Shown: one piece after another, positions 23,378 through 34,533 of the stretch
How the letters are laid out: the number at the start of each line of letters is the position of its first letter
Numbering within the stretch: position 1 is the first letter of the stretch
Assembly: GCA_950295325.1 (NCBI GenBank)
Contig: OX485806.1
Span: forward strand, 5,206,001 to 5,270,000
Direction of reading: 5' to 3'
Length of the DNA: 64,000 nucleotides
From: Polytrichum commune
Taxonomy: Eukaryota; Streptophyta; Polytrichopsida; Polytrichales; Polytrichaceae
Made by a program: the position numbers and the translations under genes
Notes under the pieces: model-generated
Told to the model about the DNA's origin: nothing
Seen by the model: only the letters and a program-made list of their open reading frames with translations
The model's database searches: none

Positions 23378-24956
23378 TGTGAGCTCAAAAGGGTGCCCAC
23401 ATTTAGTCTTAGACCCTTGAAACGTTAGTTGATGCACTTTGAAGTAGCATGTTACTTCACAAAAATATAAAAAGAGTGAAATGTTAGTCTTAGAAGTACC
23501 ATGTTGTAAGAGGCTAGGATGTGAGTTGTTATTGTGTTTTTACCTTCGGAAGGATTTGAGTGAATGAGGATAGGTAAGGAGAACTTGGATTGAGTAGTTA
23601 GTGAGTAGGCTAGTACAAATGGATGGAGACAACCAAAGTGACTCAAGAGGCAAGTGCTTTCGAATTGGGATGAATGGAGGATCACATGGAGCGCACAAGT
23701 GGACCACCTCATCATGGCCACTTAATGGGGAAGGCCCAAGGAAGAATGCAAGGTGGAGGATAAGCAAATTCTCAAAGCACCAATCAAATCACGAGTTAAG
23801 CATCGTGGTTTGAATTGAGTGGTGAGCGACGATTTGGGACAGTAAGGGGAGAAAGTTATGGCGGCGGAAAGCGAAGGAGGCTAAGTTTGGGTTGAAGCAT
23901 CCCAAGTTTGGTAAAGTGTGGTAGGTAGAAAGCCAAGGCTAGTTAAATGTTCGAATTAGGATCCTTGTTGATCATTTGAGGGAGGAAGGCTTAGAAGATA
24001 GGATTGGCGCCTACTAAGTAGGAGGAAATCTCAAGGGCTTATCGTGAGCCTTGAGGGTGCTCACCCCCTCAAGCTTACTATATAATCCCTCATTCTTCCC
24101 TCACTCATCCTCTCTTTCCTTTGTGCTCCAAGGCACCCCACGAGTTATAAGTGTGGGTGTGGGAAGCCATATTGGAGCACATGTGTGTGCTTAGTTTTTA
24201 GTTTGAGAGCCAAGGCTTGTTAGCCTTGAAGAGGGCTTGACCTCTTGGTAGAATTAGTGTTGACGTGAAGGATTTTAAAGTTAATTCATGATTCCAATTT
24301 GTGGTACTTAAAGTTCATGTTTTGAATACACGTGGTTGCAAGTTCCATGTTTAAGAGTTGAGCACTTGATGTTGTGATGAGTGCAAAAATATACTTGTGT
24401 GGATTAGTTAGTCTTAGTGAAGTTAGGAAATTCTCTCTCCCCCTCTCCTCTCTAGGATTTTAGGATTTTAGGATTAGAGAAGAATTGTGTGATTAGAAAG
24501 GGGTTGTTAGTAGAATTAGGGAAATTAGGTAGGAAGATTAGTTAAGGGCTTGAATAATTAGTGAGGTAGTTGGAGATTACAACTACAAAGTTGTGGGTTC
24601 ATGAAGGACCTGGGTTTATGAAGGACCTGGGTTTGTTTAGTTAGAAAGTAAAGAGCTGGGTTTATGAAGGACCTGGGTTTGTTTAGTTAGAAGCTAAGGA
24701 GCTGGGTTTATGAAGGAGCTGGGTTTATGAAGGACCTGGGTTTGTTTAGTTAGAAGCTAAGAAGCTGGGTTTATGAAGGAGCTGGGTTTATGAAGGAGCT
24801 GGGTTTATGAAGGAGCTAGTTAAATCCAAGACCACTTGAAGGGTGAACCTTGCACTATGGACTCATCCAAGTCCAAATCCAATACCGCGGAGGAATGTGA
24901 GCCCAAACCCACTACTCGGACTACGGACGCTTAAGGGTGGGGGGTTTGGCCTCACA
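23378..24956 (+). repeat. 5' LTR
   Basis: 1579 bp, TGTGAG...CTCACA. A promoter candidate is TACTATATAATCCC at about 24076, followed by a CT-rich stretch (TTCCCTCACTCATCCTCTC) where transcription could start. The last third holds the 17/29-bp minisatellite at about 24598-24828. Confidence 0.93.
24598..24828. repeat. Minisatellite in 5' LTR (17-bp and 29-bp units)
   Basis: Unit A is 17 bp (GGGTTTATGAAGGAGCT, with GACCT variants). Unit B is 29 bp, starting GGGTTTGTTTAGTTAGAA and ending AAGGAGCT or similar. The order here is A A B A B A A B A A A. The 3' LTR has A A B A B A B A B A. Eight A plus three B minus six A and four B equals 5 bp, exactly the length difference of the two LTRs. Confidence 0.9.
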
Positions 24957-24960
24957 TAAT

Positions 24961-24977
24961 TGGTGCGTCCGCCGGGA
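24961..24977 (+). other. Primer binding site candidate
   Basis: TGGTGCGTCCGCCGGGA starts four bases after the LTR. Its complement ends in ACCA, as a tRNA 3' end must, and gives the acceptor half CGGACGC. This looks like an arginine tRNA, judged from memory only. Confidence 0.6.
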
Positions 24978-25865
24978 GCGAAGCGGAAGGTAGTTACAAG
25001 ACTTGGAGGCGACTAGGAGACTTGGAGGCAACTAGGAAAAATTGGAGACACAAACTTGAGAGAAGGGAAGGAGCACCCGAAACTCGGTAAGTATTCTCTC
25101 TTTGGGTTACATTTGAATTCATTGTATTTCAACTATTCCTTGGAATGAATTGCATTGTCAATTACGCAAATTCATTTTTGAGGAAGGAGCGCGGCGAAGG
25201 TACGTTCTCAACCTTTTTGGGGATTTGCTAAGAACTTAAAAGGAACCTATAACCGAGTAGCTCATTAAAACATTAGAGGGTAAATTCATCTTAGGACATT
25301 GAACTTTGACACTCACCTCGGGGTGAGTCTCAAAGTTTTGGGAGTTGTCATTTCATGCTCTAGATTAAATTAATATTTCACAAAGTTTATGGTGTTGTTA
25401 CATTGAGTCACGATTGAGGGGAGTGCTAACTCACAGGGGGATGCGATTGCTCAAGGTATGTTTATTTCTTCAAAGTGAATTCATTAACTAATTAAGGAAT
25501 GCCTTTTGTACTCGTGATTGTTGTTATCCGTTGTAGAGGGTAATTCCCAAATTGTGGATGGTGTGAGAAGTTGAAGGGTGAAGCCTCGACTTTTAACATA
25601 ATCTACTCGGAAGGTCACCCCCTCACAATCGGTATTGTGGTGAGTGTTAATTTGCGGGAAGGTGCGGAGGTGATGCTCCGACTTAACCAAAAAATTAACA
25701 TGAACATGCCTATCCCCTATTGGGATTCTTTCACCTAAGTGGGCTTGCAGGTTCTTTTCCTCACCTCCTAAAAAAATTATAACCACACCAAGACAAGTGA
25801 AAATATTAAGAGGGGAATTGCTAGGATTATGTGTGGTCAAGTGAGGGTCGATCGATTCTTATGGA

Positions 25866-28800
25866 ATGCAAGGTAGGACTCGCTCACAAAAACCAAGTTT
25901 GATAGTAGGACTAGAGAAATCTACTCGAAAGAGGCGGTCCTCTAAAATCAGTGATAGATTAGAACAAGATAATGTTAGAATAGAGAGTTGTTTGAACGTC
26001 GAACCTAGGACTAGGTCAATTCTAGACACCTTAGAACTTGGAGCTCAACTTGAAGAGGAGATCACTCCCTCCAAATTGAGTGGTGAAACTTCTTCGGAAA
26101 ATTACACACTTAGAGAAGAATTCCCGGTAGAAGTTGATAGGGGATTGTTGAATAGTTCACCGGTCACCATGGCCGAGGAACGGGGGATGGATCCACCACC
26201 CATACCCCCAATTCCGCCCATACCTCCTATACCTCCAATAGACCCATTGGTTAGGCCAAGAGGCCTACCAATTGTGGTTCCACAAAATTTAGCGGCGATG
26301 GATATGCCATCTCATCTCCCTAAATTTTATGGGACCAAGGATGAGGACCCCTCTCGGCACATGGAACGGTATATCGAACGGTTGGCTAGCTTCCTCATAA
26401 CCAACCCGGGTTATTGGTTAGTGTGGTTTCCTACCACTCTAGAGGGGGAAGCCTATGAATGGTATCGGGATCATGCCGAGGGACATTTTAGGGGATGGGA
26501 ACAATTACAAAGGGAGTTTCTTAACGAATTTAGGCCGGAAGTGGGTCAAAGTACCGCATTAAGGGCATTGTCGTCATTGAAGCAAGGAAGGGAGGAAGAA
26601 ATTTCGGCTTACATTAGGAGGTTTGATTTAGTGTGCACTAGATTTGTGGGTACCATGCTCAACGACGACACGCTAAAGCAATTTTTCATTCAAGGGTTTT
26701 TTAAGTCCGGAACTATTAGGGGTGTTCTAGAAAGGAATCCCTTGACCTTGGCGGATGCCAAGCGTGCGGCTAGAGATATTGAAAACTTGGATAAAGATCA
26801 CGAAAGGCTATGGAGAAGGGAGGATGAATTGATCCCACAATTCATCCCCATACGCCCTAGGGTGGTAGCGGTAGAACCCGCTAAGTATGAGAACCAAATT
26901 CCATATGCCATTGTGGACACCGGTCCCCGACCTTTAGCGGTTAGGGAACCGGCACCTCTTTTGGCACTACCGGCCCCTAGAACGGATCCACACTTGGAGG
27001 AGGTTGAGAGAAGACTAGGTGCTAGCCAACTAGGATTCCAAGAGGCTATGATAAAACAAATGCAAAGCCTCACGGATCAAATGTCATTAATGATCCGGAG
27101 TCAACAACCGGGGCCTCCACCCCCGGTTGAGTCGGGTAGGCATTCTTCCGGATTATGGTGTGTCCAATGTGGCCAACCGGGCCACACGCGTCAATTTTGT
27201 AGAAGTGGACAAAACCGTGACCAAAGAGGAAACGGTAACCCACCTCAACAAAATCAACGAGGTCAAGCGCCACCTCACTATGGAAATGGAAGCAATAGAG
27301 GACCACAACCTAGAGGGCAAGGTGGCCAAAATTTAGAGAAGAAGGAATTTCATCCCTTTTGTGGAAGGTGGCACGCTCAAGGACAATGTTGGTCCGAAGG
27401 TCAAGAGTTTAATTGTAGCAATTGTGGAGGAAGTCATCCCTCGGATACGTGTCGCCAACCGGACAAAATAATTAATGTCCCTTACCCGGTGGCTAATCCA
27501 CAACAACAAGCAAGGGATAATATGCGAGGTGCTAGGCCACAAGGAGTACCGGCCAATGAACTTAGGCCACCTAACTTATACTATGACCATAGTGATGCTA
27601 GGCAAACTTTTCATCCACCGGCGGGCTTGCAAACTACAACCGGTTACATTCCAATACAAAATAGACAAGGAGTTCCACCTAATGGTAGTAACGGGAGACA
27701 AGCGCCTCCAACGGATCCGGGACCATCTAACTCCCAAGATGTTAGGTTCATGGATGGAGTGTTGGAGGCCACATGTGATGACATGCTTCCTCTCCCAACG
27801 AGAATTGGAGAGGAGCAAAGTCAATGGCCTCCTCACACCAATGCTATTACATATGAGTTAGTGAAGGGTAAGGGTGTGGTTGAAGAAGCACCTGCACTAG
27901 CGGTAACTACTAGGGCTAGGAGAGGGGATGCCCCGTTGGAGGTAGGAATAGGAGAGCAAGGAAATTACTCTTCGGATGAAGAGATTAATCTCTCCGAGTT
28001 GGATAGGGTAGCTAGAAGAGCTACTAAGGATGTGGAGAGGGAAAATATAATTTTACAAGATAGGGAGAGGACTAATGCGGTACATGACTCGGATAATAGC
28101 GATGTGGGTGAATGGGAAGGACCGGGGGTTCCCGTAGACGAATTCGACGTAGTGGGTAATTCTAAGGTGGAAAGATCTACCGGGTACGACTTGTGGGCGG
28201 ACCTTAGTACACTCAGGGCGGATATTACTTTCGGCCAACTATTGGAAATTTCACCCACGGCAAGGAAAACATTAAAGGAGGGAATGCCGGTACACAAGAG
28301 GATGAGGAAGGTGAAAGCTAAAATAGCCGCTAGGATCCAATCACAAGGTGGAAGAGACGTGAAAGCTATAGAAATAGAAGTTGTTATAGTAGATAAGGTG
28401 GTTCCTAATGTGCTAGTCGACGGAGGGAGTAGTCTAAATATACTACCGGAGGATACTATGAAAAAATTGGGACTTGGACTCACGGGGCCTTCACCTTTGG
28501 TCATAAATATGGCAAATCAAAGTTCGACTACGCCTTTGGGGATGATCAAGGATTGTAGAATGACTACGGGAGGTGAGGAGTACTTGGTCACCTTCCATGT
28601 CATTAAAATGCACTCCAACAAGGACACCTTCCCCATTTTGCTAGGTAGGCCTTGGTTGCGGATGGCGAATGCTATGGTCAATTGGGGTGGACCTAAACCA
28701 TCCATCACTTATGGTCCGGAGGGTAATAGGGTCATAGTGTCCATTGGTTCATTAGAAGGATGGATGAAGAAGATGTATTTGCCATTGGAGAAGGAAATTG

Positions 28801-31800
28801 ATGACTTAAACGAGAATGAGATTGGCAAGGCATTGGTGGGAGTCGTCCATCCCGAAGGTCAAAGGGTTGTTATAGATTCGGGCTCGGGAAGTCTAGGTCC
28901 TAATTTTTACAATTATGGGGATAATGGGGATTATGCCCAATGGCTAAGGGAGTACCCCGAGTCCGAGGTTGATGTAATGGTTACATTTCACCAAGTAGGC
29001 TTAGGGAGTGAATTTCCTAGTGTTAGTTTAGGAGAGGGCTCATTGTTGGAGCCATGTGAGGTGCTCACCGAGGAAGAGTGGGTTAGCGGTGGGTTAACAC
29101 CTTGGGTAGATGACGTGGAAGAGGGTGAGGTTAGTTTAATTCATGTAGATGGGACTCAAGAGGAGGATGTGATTATTGAGTCATCGAAATTGGAGGAGCC
29201 TTTACATTTCAAGACCACGTCTACGGGGATAGTTGTAGGTCAAGATGTGAAAGATTACCCCAATGTGCCTTCCGATTGGTATCGGAACAAAGAGGAACAA
29301 GCACATGTGTCGGAAGCGGATTGGCGGTACGTGGATGTGAAATTAAAGAATGGAAAAACCCGACAAATGAAGATGGGCTCCAAATTGGGGGAGAAAGAGG
29401 TTAGGGAGTATAGCAATTTGGTGGATGAGTTTAGTGATACTTTTGCATGGTCCTACGATGAGCTTAAGGGAATTCCTAGGGAAATGGTAGAGCACCGGAT
29501 TCCTTTAATTCCGGGGGCGAGGCCAATTAGACAAAAGGAGAGGAGGATGAATCCTCAATTGCAATTGTTGGTGAAAGCGGAATTGGAAAGGTTATTGAAG
29601 GCCGGGTTTATCGAGCCGGTGGAAATCACGGATTGGGTTTCTCCTATGGTCTTAGTAAAGAAAAAAAATGGGAAATTAAGGGTTTGTGTCGACTATAGGA
29701 AATTGAATTCGTGCACACAAAAGGATCACTTCCCCTTACCTTTTATCACCTTGTTGCTTGAGGAGGTTGGAGGTCATTCGCGATATACCTTTATGGATGG
29801 GTATGCGGGTTATAATCAAATTTCCATAGCCCTCCAAGATATCCATAAAACGGCTTTTACTACACCTTGGGGTACTTTTGTGTGGGTAGTGATGCCATTT
29901 GGGTTATGTAATGCCCCGGCTACTTTCCAACGATTAGTAATGTATATCTTCACCGACTTGTTGTTCAAATCCATGACCGTCTTTGTGGACGATTTTAGCA
30001 CACAAAGTAATGTGGATGATCACCTACATTGTGTTAGGGAGGCATTGGTTAGGTGTAGGAAGATGAGGTTAGCATTGAACCCGGATAAGACATTTTTGGG
30101 AGTGAATAAGGGAGTGTTGTTGGGTTATGTTGTTAGTGAGAAAGGTAGAGAACCCGATCCGGATAAGATTGCGGCCATAAGCGACTTGGCAACTCCAACC
30201 AATTCCAAGGGGATCTCTAAGTTGTTAGGACATGTGGGATGGTACCGGGAACTTATTCCTAATTTTTCAAAGATAGCGGTGCCCATTACCCATTTGCTCA
30301 AAAAGGATGTCAAATTCGAGTGGACGGATGCTTGTCAAAAAGCCTTTGAGGAATTGCGGGATAGGTTGAGCACCTATCCGGTGTTGATACCACCCAATTG
30401 GGGTAAACCTTTTCACGTCTATTGTGATGCTAGTAATGTGGCAATAGGGAGTGCGCTTTGTCAAGCAACGGGAGAAAAAGAGAAGGATCAACCTATAGCT
30501 TATGCGAGTAAGCAATTGACCCCCGCCGAAAGAAACTACTCTACAACGGAGAGGGAGTGCCTAGCCATGGTGTTTTCCGTTAAAAAGTTTAGGCATTACC
30601 TCATGTGCAACCCGGTTGTATTTTTTGTTGACCGCATGGCTATCAAGTATCTAATTAACAAGGCGGAGTTAAGTGGTAGGTTAGCTAGGTGGGTTTTGTT
30701 ATTAGAAGAATTCGACTACACGGTGGAATATAAACCGGGTCGTATGCATTTACAAGCGGACCACTTGTCTAGGTTGTCGGAGGAGATAGGAAAAAATCCG
30801 GTAAATGATATGTTAGTAGATGATAGCCTCTTTGTGGTCACTTCTACACCGGCGTGGTATGCGGGCATAGTGGAATTTCTAACAACCCACAAGTTGCCCA
30901 AAGAGTGGACAAAAGAAGAGAGAAGGAAGGTGAGGGTAAATAGTAGGCAATTTGTTGTAGTGGGCCATAGGTTGTTTAGAAGGGGGTCCGATGGTATTTT
31001 ACGACGATGCGTGTCAAAAACGGAGGTTGAAGCGATTTTAATCGCTTGCCACGATAGCGCTTGCGGCGGTCACTTCTCGGGTCAACTCACCGGGCAAAAA
31101 ATACTTAGAGCGGGCTACTTTTGGCCTACACTATTTAAGGACGCCCATGACTATGTAAGGAAATGCGACGCTTGCCAACGGTATGCCCGAGACGACCTTA
31201 GAATGGAGATGCCTTTACATGTATCATTACCCTTAATTCCTTTCGAAAAATGGGGCATCGACTATGTGGGTGAGGTCCATCCCCAATCTTCAAAAGGAAT
31301 GAAATATATTGTGGTGGCAACCGAATACCTCACCAAGTGGGCGGAAGCCAAAGCGGTGAAGACCGACACGGCGGAACACGCGGCAACATTTATGTACGAA
31401 AACATAATTTCGCGGTTCGGGGTGCCGAAGATCCTAGTAAGCGATAGGGGTACTCACTTTTTGAATGACTTGATTCGAGAGATGACAGAGAAATTTAAAA
31501 TTGATCACCGGAAGACTACTCCCTACCACCCACAAACCAATGGACAAACGGAAAGGGTTAACGGAATTTTGGTGAGTATACTACGCAAGACGGTTATAGA
31601 CTCGAAGCGGGATTGGGATACGAAACTAACGGCGGCACTTTGGACATACCGTACAACCTATAAGGTAACTACGCGTGCTACACCATTTTCCTTAGTCTAT
31701 GGTCTTGAAGCGACACTACCAATCGAATATGAAGTCGAGTCACTTAGGGTGGCCGTGAGTACGAGACTTACCGAAAGTCAATCCTTACGAAATCGACTAA

Positions 31801-32102
31801 CCGATTTGGAAGCACTTGACGAAGGGAGGAGAATGGCGGCTCAACATATTGAGGCAATCCAAAGAAGGAGAAAGATTACTTTCGACAAACGACATAAGAG
31901 AAGGGCCCTAACACCGGGAACGATGGTCATGATTCAAGACGCACGAAAGCTTGAATTTCCGGCGAAATTCAATGCGGTATGGTTAGGACCTTACCTTGTC
32001 TATGAGGTCTTTCCTAATAATTCAATTCAATTGGAAACGTTGAATGGTGAGCTCTTTCCTACCCGTACATCGGGAAGTAGATGTAAGGAGTACCGAGCTT
32101 GA
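25866..32102 (+). CDS. gag-pol: Gag-pol polyprotein of Ty3/Gypsy element
   Basis: One uninterrupted frame of 2078 codons. Approximate residues: gag capsid-type domain 150-290 (PKFYGTKDEDPSRHMERY, WYRDHAEGHFRGW); zinc knuckle CVQCGQPGHTRQFC at 430; a second knuckle-like CSNCGGSHPSDTC at 517; aspartic protease DGGSSLNIL near 850; RT with YRKLNS (1275) and FVDDF active site (1372); RNase H with YCDAS (1518), ERECLAM and ADHLSR; integrase HHCC (1727-1775, ending CDACQR), catalytic GIDY (1797), SDRGTH (1858) and NGQTERVNG (1892), consistent with D,D-35-E; GPYLVYEV near the C-terminus. Protease carries DGG rather than DTG/DSG, and RT FVDD rather than YVDD; both variants occur in plant Gypsy elements. 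Gag and pol are fused with no frameshift, so processing must rely on the protease. All key residues are present. Confidence 0.96.
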   Translation: MQGRTRSQKPSLIVGLEKSTRKRRSSKISDRLEQDNVRIESCLNVEPRTRSILDTLELGAQLEEEITPSKLSGETSSENYTLREEFPVEVDRGLLNSSPVTMAEERGMDPPPIPPIPPIPPIPPIDPLVRPRGLPIVVPQNLAAMDMPSHLPKFYGTKDEDPSRHMERYIERLASFLITNPGYWLVWFPTTLEGEAYEWYRDHAEGHFRGWEQLQREFLNEFRPEVGQSTALRALSSLKQGREEEISAYIRRFDLVCTRFVGTMLNDDTLKQFFIQGFFKSGTIRGVLERNPLTLADAKRAARDIENLDKDHERLWRREDELIPQFIPIRPRVVAVEPAKYENQIPYAIVDTGPRPLAVREPAPLLALPAPRTDPHLEEVERRLGASQLGFQEAMIKQMQSLTDQMSLMIRSQQPGPPPPVESGRHSSGLWCVQCGQPGHTRQFCRSGQNRDQRGNGNPPQQNQRGQAPPHYGNGSNRGPQPRGQGGQNLEKKEFHPFCGRWHAQGQCWSEGQEFNCSNCGGSHPSDTCRQPDKIINVPYPVANPQQQARDNMRGARPQGVPANELRPPNLYYDHSDARQTFHPPAGLQTTTGYIPIQNRQGVPPNGSNGRQAPPTDPGPSNSQDVRFMDGVLEATCDDMLPLPTRIGEEQSQWPPHTNAITYELVKGKGVVEEAPALAVTTRARRGDAPLEVGIGEQGNYSSDEEINLSELDRVARRATKDVERENIILQDRERTNAVHDSDNSDVGEWEGPGVPVDEFDVVGNSKVERSTGYDLWADLSTLRADITFGQLLEISPTARKTLKEGMPVHKRMRKVKAKIAARIQSQGGRDVKAIEIEVVIVDKVVPNVLVDGGSSLNILPEDTMKKLGLGLTGPSPLVINMANQSSTTPLGMIKDCRMTTGGEEYLVTFHVIKMHSNKDTFPILLGRPWLRMANAMVNWGGPKPSITYGPEGNRVIVSIGSLEGWMKKMYLPLEKEIDDLNENEIGKALVGVVHPEGQRVVIDSGSGSLGPNFYNYGDNGDYAQWLREYPESEVDVMVTFHQVGLGSEFPSVSLGEGSLLEPCEVLTEEEWVSGGLTPWVDDVEEGEVSLIHVDGTQEEDVIIESSKLEEPLHFKTTSTGIVVGQDVKDYPNVPSDWYRNKEEQAHVSEADWRYVDVKLKNGKTRQMKMGSKLGEKEVREYSNLVDEFSDTFAWSYDELKGIPREMVEHRIPLIPGARPIRQKERRMNPQLQLLVKAELERLLKAGFIEPVEITDWVSPMVLVKKKNGKLRVCVDYRKLNSCTQKDHFPLPFITLLLEEVGGHSRYTFMDGYAGYNQISIALQDIHKTAFTTPWGTFVWVVMPFGLCNAPATFQRLVMYIFTDLLFKSMTVFVDDFSTQSNVDDHLHCVREALVRCRKMRLALNPDKTFLGVNKGVLLGYVVSEKGREPDPDKIAAISDLATPTNSKGISKLLGHVGWYRELIPNFSKIAVPITHLLKKDVKFEWTDACQKAFEELRDRLSTYPVLIPPNWGKPFHVYCDASNVAIGSALCQATGEKEKDQPIAYASKQLTPAERNYSTTERECLAMVFSVKKFRHYLMCNPVVFFVDRMAIKYLINKAELSGRLARWVLLLEEFDYTVEYKPGRMHLQADHLSRLSEEIGKNPVNDMLVDDSLFVVTSTPAWYAGIVEFLTTHKLPKEWTKEERRKVRVNSRQFVVVGHRLFRRGSDGILRRCVSKTEVEAILIACHDSACGGHFSGQLTGQKILRAGYFWPTLFKDAHDYVRKCDACQRYARDDLRMEMPLHVSLPLIPFEKWGIDYVGEVHPQSSKGMKYIVVATEYLTKWAEAKAVKTDTAEHAATFMYENIISRFGVPKILVSDRGTHFLNDLIREMTEKFKIDHRKTTPYHPQTNGQTERVNGILVSILRKTVIDSKRDWDTKLTAALWTYRTTYKVTTRATPFSLVYGLEATLPIEYEVESLRVAVSTRLTESQSLRNRLTDLEALDEGRRMAAQHIEAIQRRRKITFDKRHKRRALTPGTMVMIQDARKLEFPAKFNAVWLGPYLVYEVFPNNSIQLETLNGELFPTRTSGSRCKEYRA

Positions 32103-32163
32103 CTAGGCAACTTACCCTTGGAGCAAGAGATGTTTGGATTCATCCCCCGATGGTCGCCAATTA

Positions 32164-33737
32164 TGTGAGCCCAAAAGGGTGCCCACATTTAGTCTTAGAC
32201 CCTTGAAACGTTAGTTGATGCACTTTGAAGTAGCATGTTACTTCACAAAAATATAAAAAGAGTGAAATGTTAGTCTTAGAAGTACCATGTTGTAAGAGGC
32301 TAGGATGTGAGTTGTTATTGTGTTTTTACCTTCGGAAGGATTTGAGTGAATGAGGATAGGTAAGGAGAACTTGGATTGAGTAGTTAGTGAGTAGGCTAGT
32401 ACAAATGGATGGAGACAACCAAAGTGACTCAAGAGGCAAGTGCTTTCGAATTGGGATGAATGGAGGATCACATGGAGCGCACAAGTGGACCACCTCATCA
32501 TGGCCACTTAATGGGGAAGGCCCAAGGAAGAATGCAAGGTGGAGGATAAGCAAATTCTCAAAGCACCAATCAAATCACGAGTTAAGCATCGTGGTTTGAA
32601 TTGAGTGGTGAGCGACGATTTGGGAAAGTAAGGGGAGAAAGTTATGGCGGCGGAAAGCGAAGGAGGCTAAGTTTGGGTTGAAGCATCCCAAGTTTGGTAA
32701 AGTGTGGTAGGTAGAAAGCCAAGGCTAGTTAAATGTTCGAATTAGGATCCTTGTTGATCATTTGAGGGAGGAAGGCTTAGAAGATAGGATTGGCGCCTAC
32801 TAAGTAGGAGGAAATCTCAAGGGCTTATCGTGAGCCTTGAGGGTGCTCACCCCCTCAAGCTTACTATATAATTCCTCATTCTTCCCTCACTCATCCTCTC
32901 TTTCCTTTGTGCTCCAAGGCACCCCACGAGTTATAAGTGTGGGTGTGGGAAGCCATATTGGAGCACATGTGTGTGCTTAGTTTTTAGTTTGAGAGCCAAG
33001 GCTTGTTAGCCTTGAAGAGGGCTTGACCTCTTGGTAGAATTAGTGTTGACGTGAAGGATTTTAAAGTTAATTCATGATTCCAATTTGTGGTACTTAAAGT
33101 TCATGTTTTGAATACACGTGGTTGCAAGTTCCATGTTTAAGAGTTGAGCACTTGATGTTGTGATGAGTGCAAAAATATACTTGTGTGGATTAGTTAGTCT
33201 TAGTGAAGTTAGGAAATTCTCTCTCCCCCTCTCCTCTCTAGGATTTTAGGATTTTAGGATTAGAGAAGAATTGTGTGATTAGAAAGGGGTTGTTAGTAGA
33301 ATTAGGGAAATTAGGTAGGAAGATTAGTTAAGGGCTTGAATAATTAGTGAGGTAGTTGGAGATTACAACTACAAAGTTGTGGGTTCATGAAGGAGCTGGG
33401 TTTATGAAGGACCTGGGTTTGTTTAGTTAGAAGCTAAGAAGCTGGGTTTATGAAGGAGCTGGGTTTGTTTAGTTAGAAAGTAAAGAGCTGGGTTTATGAA
33501 GGACCTGGGTTTGTTTAGTTAGAAGCTAAGGAGCTGGGTTTATGAAGGAGCTGGGTTTGTTTAGTTAGAAGCTAAGAAGCTGGGTTTATGAAGGAGCTAG
33601 TTAAATCCAAGACCACTTGAAGGGTGAACCTTGCACTATGGACTCATCCAAGTCCAAATCCAATACCGCGGAGGAATGTGAGCCCAAACCCACTACTCGG
33701 ACTACGGACGCTTAAGGGTGGGGGGTTTGGCCTCACA
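32164..33737 (+). repeat. 3' LTR
   Basis: 1574 bp, TGTGAG...CTCACA, followed by ACGAA. Nearly identical to the 5' LTR except in the minisatellite arrangement (33381-33598). The bases just upstream (GATGGTCGCCAATTA) are not purine-rich; the nearest purine run, GGAGCAAGAGA, is about 33 bp away at 32120-32130. Confidence 0.93.
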
Positions 33738-33742
33738 ACGAA
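33738..33742. repeat. 5-bp target-site duplication, right
   Basis: ACGAA after the 3' LTR, identical to 23373-23377. Confidence 0.9.
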
Positions 33743-34530
33743 CTGCTTTATATCTTGAAAGCATTTGAATAGCATAAGATCTAATGAGGAACCATAGATC
33801 AGCAAAAACCCCCACACGGAAATTGTAAAAACCATCATCAAAATATGTTACAAGATCTGAGATACAAAGCTTCTGTTTTTCTTGAAATATAGATCTAGAT
33901 CTGCATTACGAAATTATCAAACCCTCATAGCACATATATGTGAGAAAACCTTAGCAGACGTTGTCGGGTAGAGAAATCTTTGCTTCGGGAAAATACTGGA
34001 TCTCTGGCTGCAATTAGTTTTGGCTCAAGACATAGAAGACTAGAAAATGCACAAAGTATTCATCCTCAAACCCCTACAAACATTTCCATGCTCGACAAGA
34101 CGTATCAACTCCCAAAATTTCCATAGAAAAAAACTTCCAAGTACATCCACACTTTTTTTTTCTTCTCCACACACTACATCCACTAGTCAACAACCCCCCC
34201 TTGAGGAGAGAGGGGTCCGACCCCTTAGCCTCCTCCAAAAGTTAACACTAGCCCATGCCTAAGTCACATGGGCTTCAACTAGTCATTGACTAATCCCCAT
34301 TAGCTTACTCATCCTTATCTATCCCTTAGCTTAGTCATCTAACCCTTGTCTTAGCTTACTCATCTATTCCTAATCTTAGCTTAGTCATCAAAATTTCAAC
34401 CGAAATAGTAAACTATCTATACTTTTTTTTTTACCAAACTTCAAACACACAAGATGAAGTTCGTAAATATTAAAACTAAATGTATAACATGAATGTATGT
34501 CTAAAAGAGGTTGAAAAGAATTCCAAGAAG
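33743..34530. other. Spacer right of the Gypsy element
   Basis: Continuation of the pre-insertion sequence. AT-rich, with short repeats of 'ttagcttagtcatc' around 34300-34390. No gene recognised. Confidence 0.4.
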
Positions 34531-34533
34531 AAT

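Larger units (their letters stand above)
23378..33737 (+). mobile_element. Complete Ty3/Gypsy LTR retrotransposon
   Basis: 10360 bp bounded by LTRs of 1579 and 1574 bp that start TGTGAG and end CTCACA, with 5-bp target duplication ACGAA. It has a primer-binding-site candidate, a 909-bp leader and a single intact gag-pol frame with domains in the order gag, protease, RT, RNase H, integrase, which defines Ty3/Gypsy. Outside the internal minisatellite I counted only three base differences between the LTRs, so insertion is very recent and the element may still be active. No chromodomain follows the integrase, arguing for a non-chromovirus (Tat/Athila-like) lineage, uncertain. Confidence 0.95.

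Noticed and set aside
23452-23813. Frames of 70-89 codons repeated at 32238-32599 and 62451-62812
   Set aside because: They are within LTRs, identical because the LTRs are identical, and carry no domain.
24598-24828. CRISPR-like regular repeats
   Set aside because: Units are adjoining without unique spacers, and the setting is a plant LTR.
27965-28504. 179-codon minus-strand frame
   Set aside because: Shadow of the gag-pol frame.
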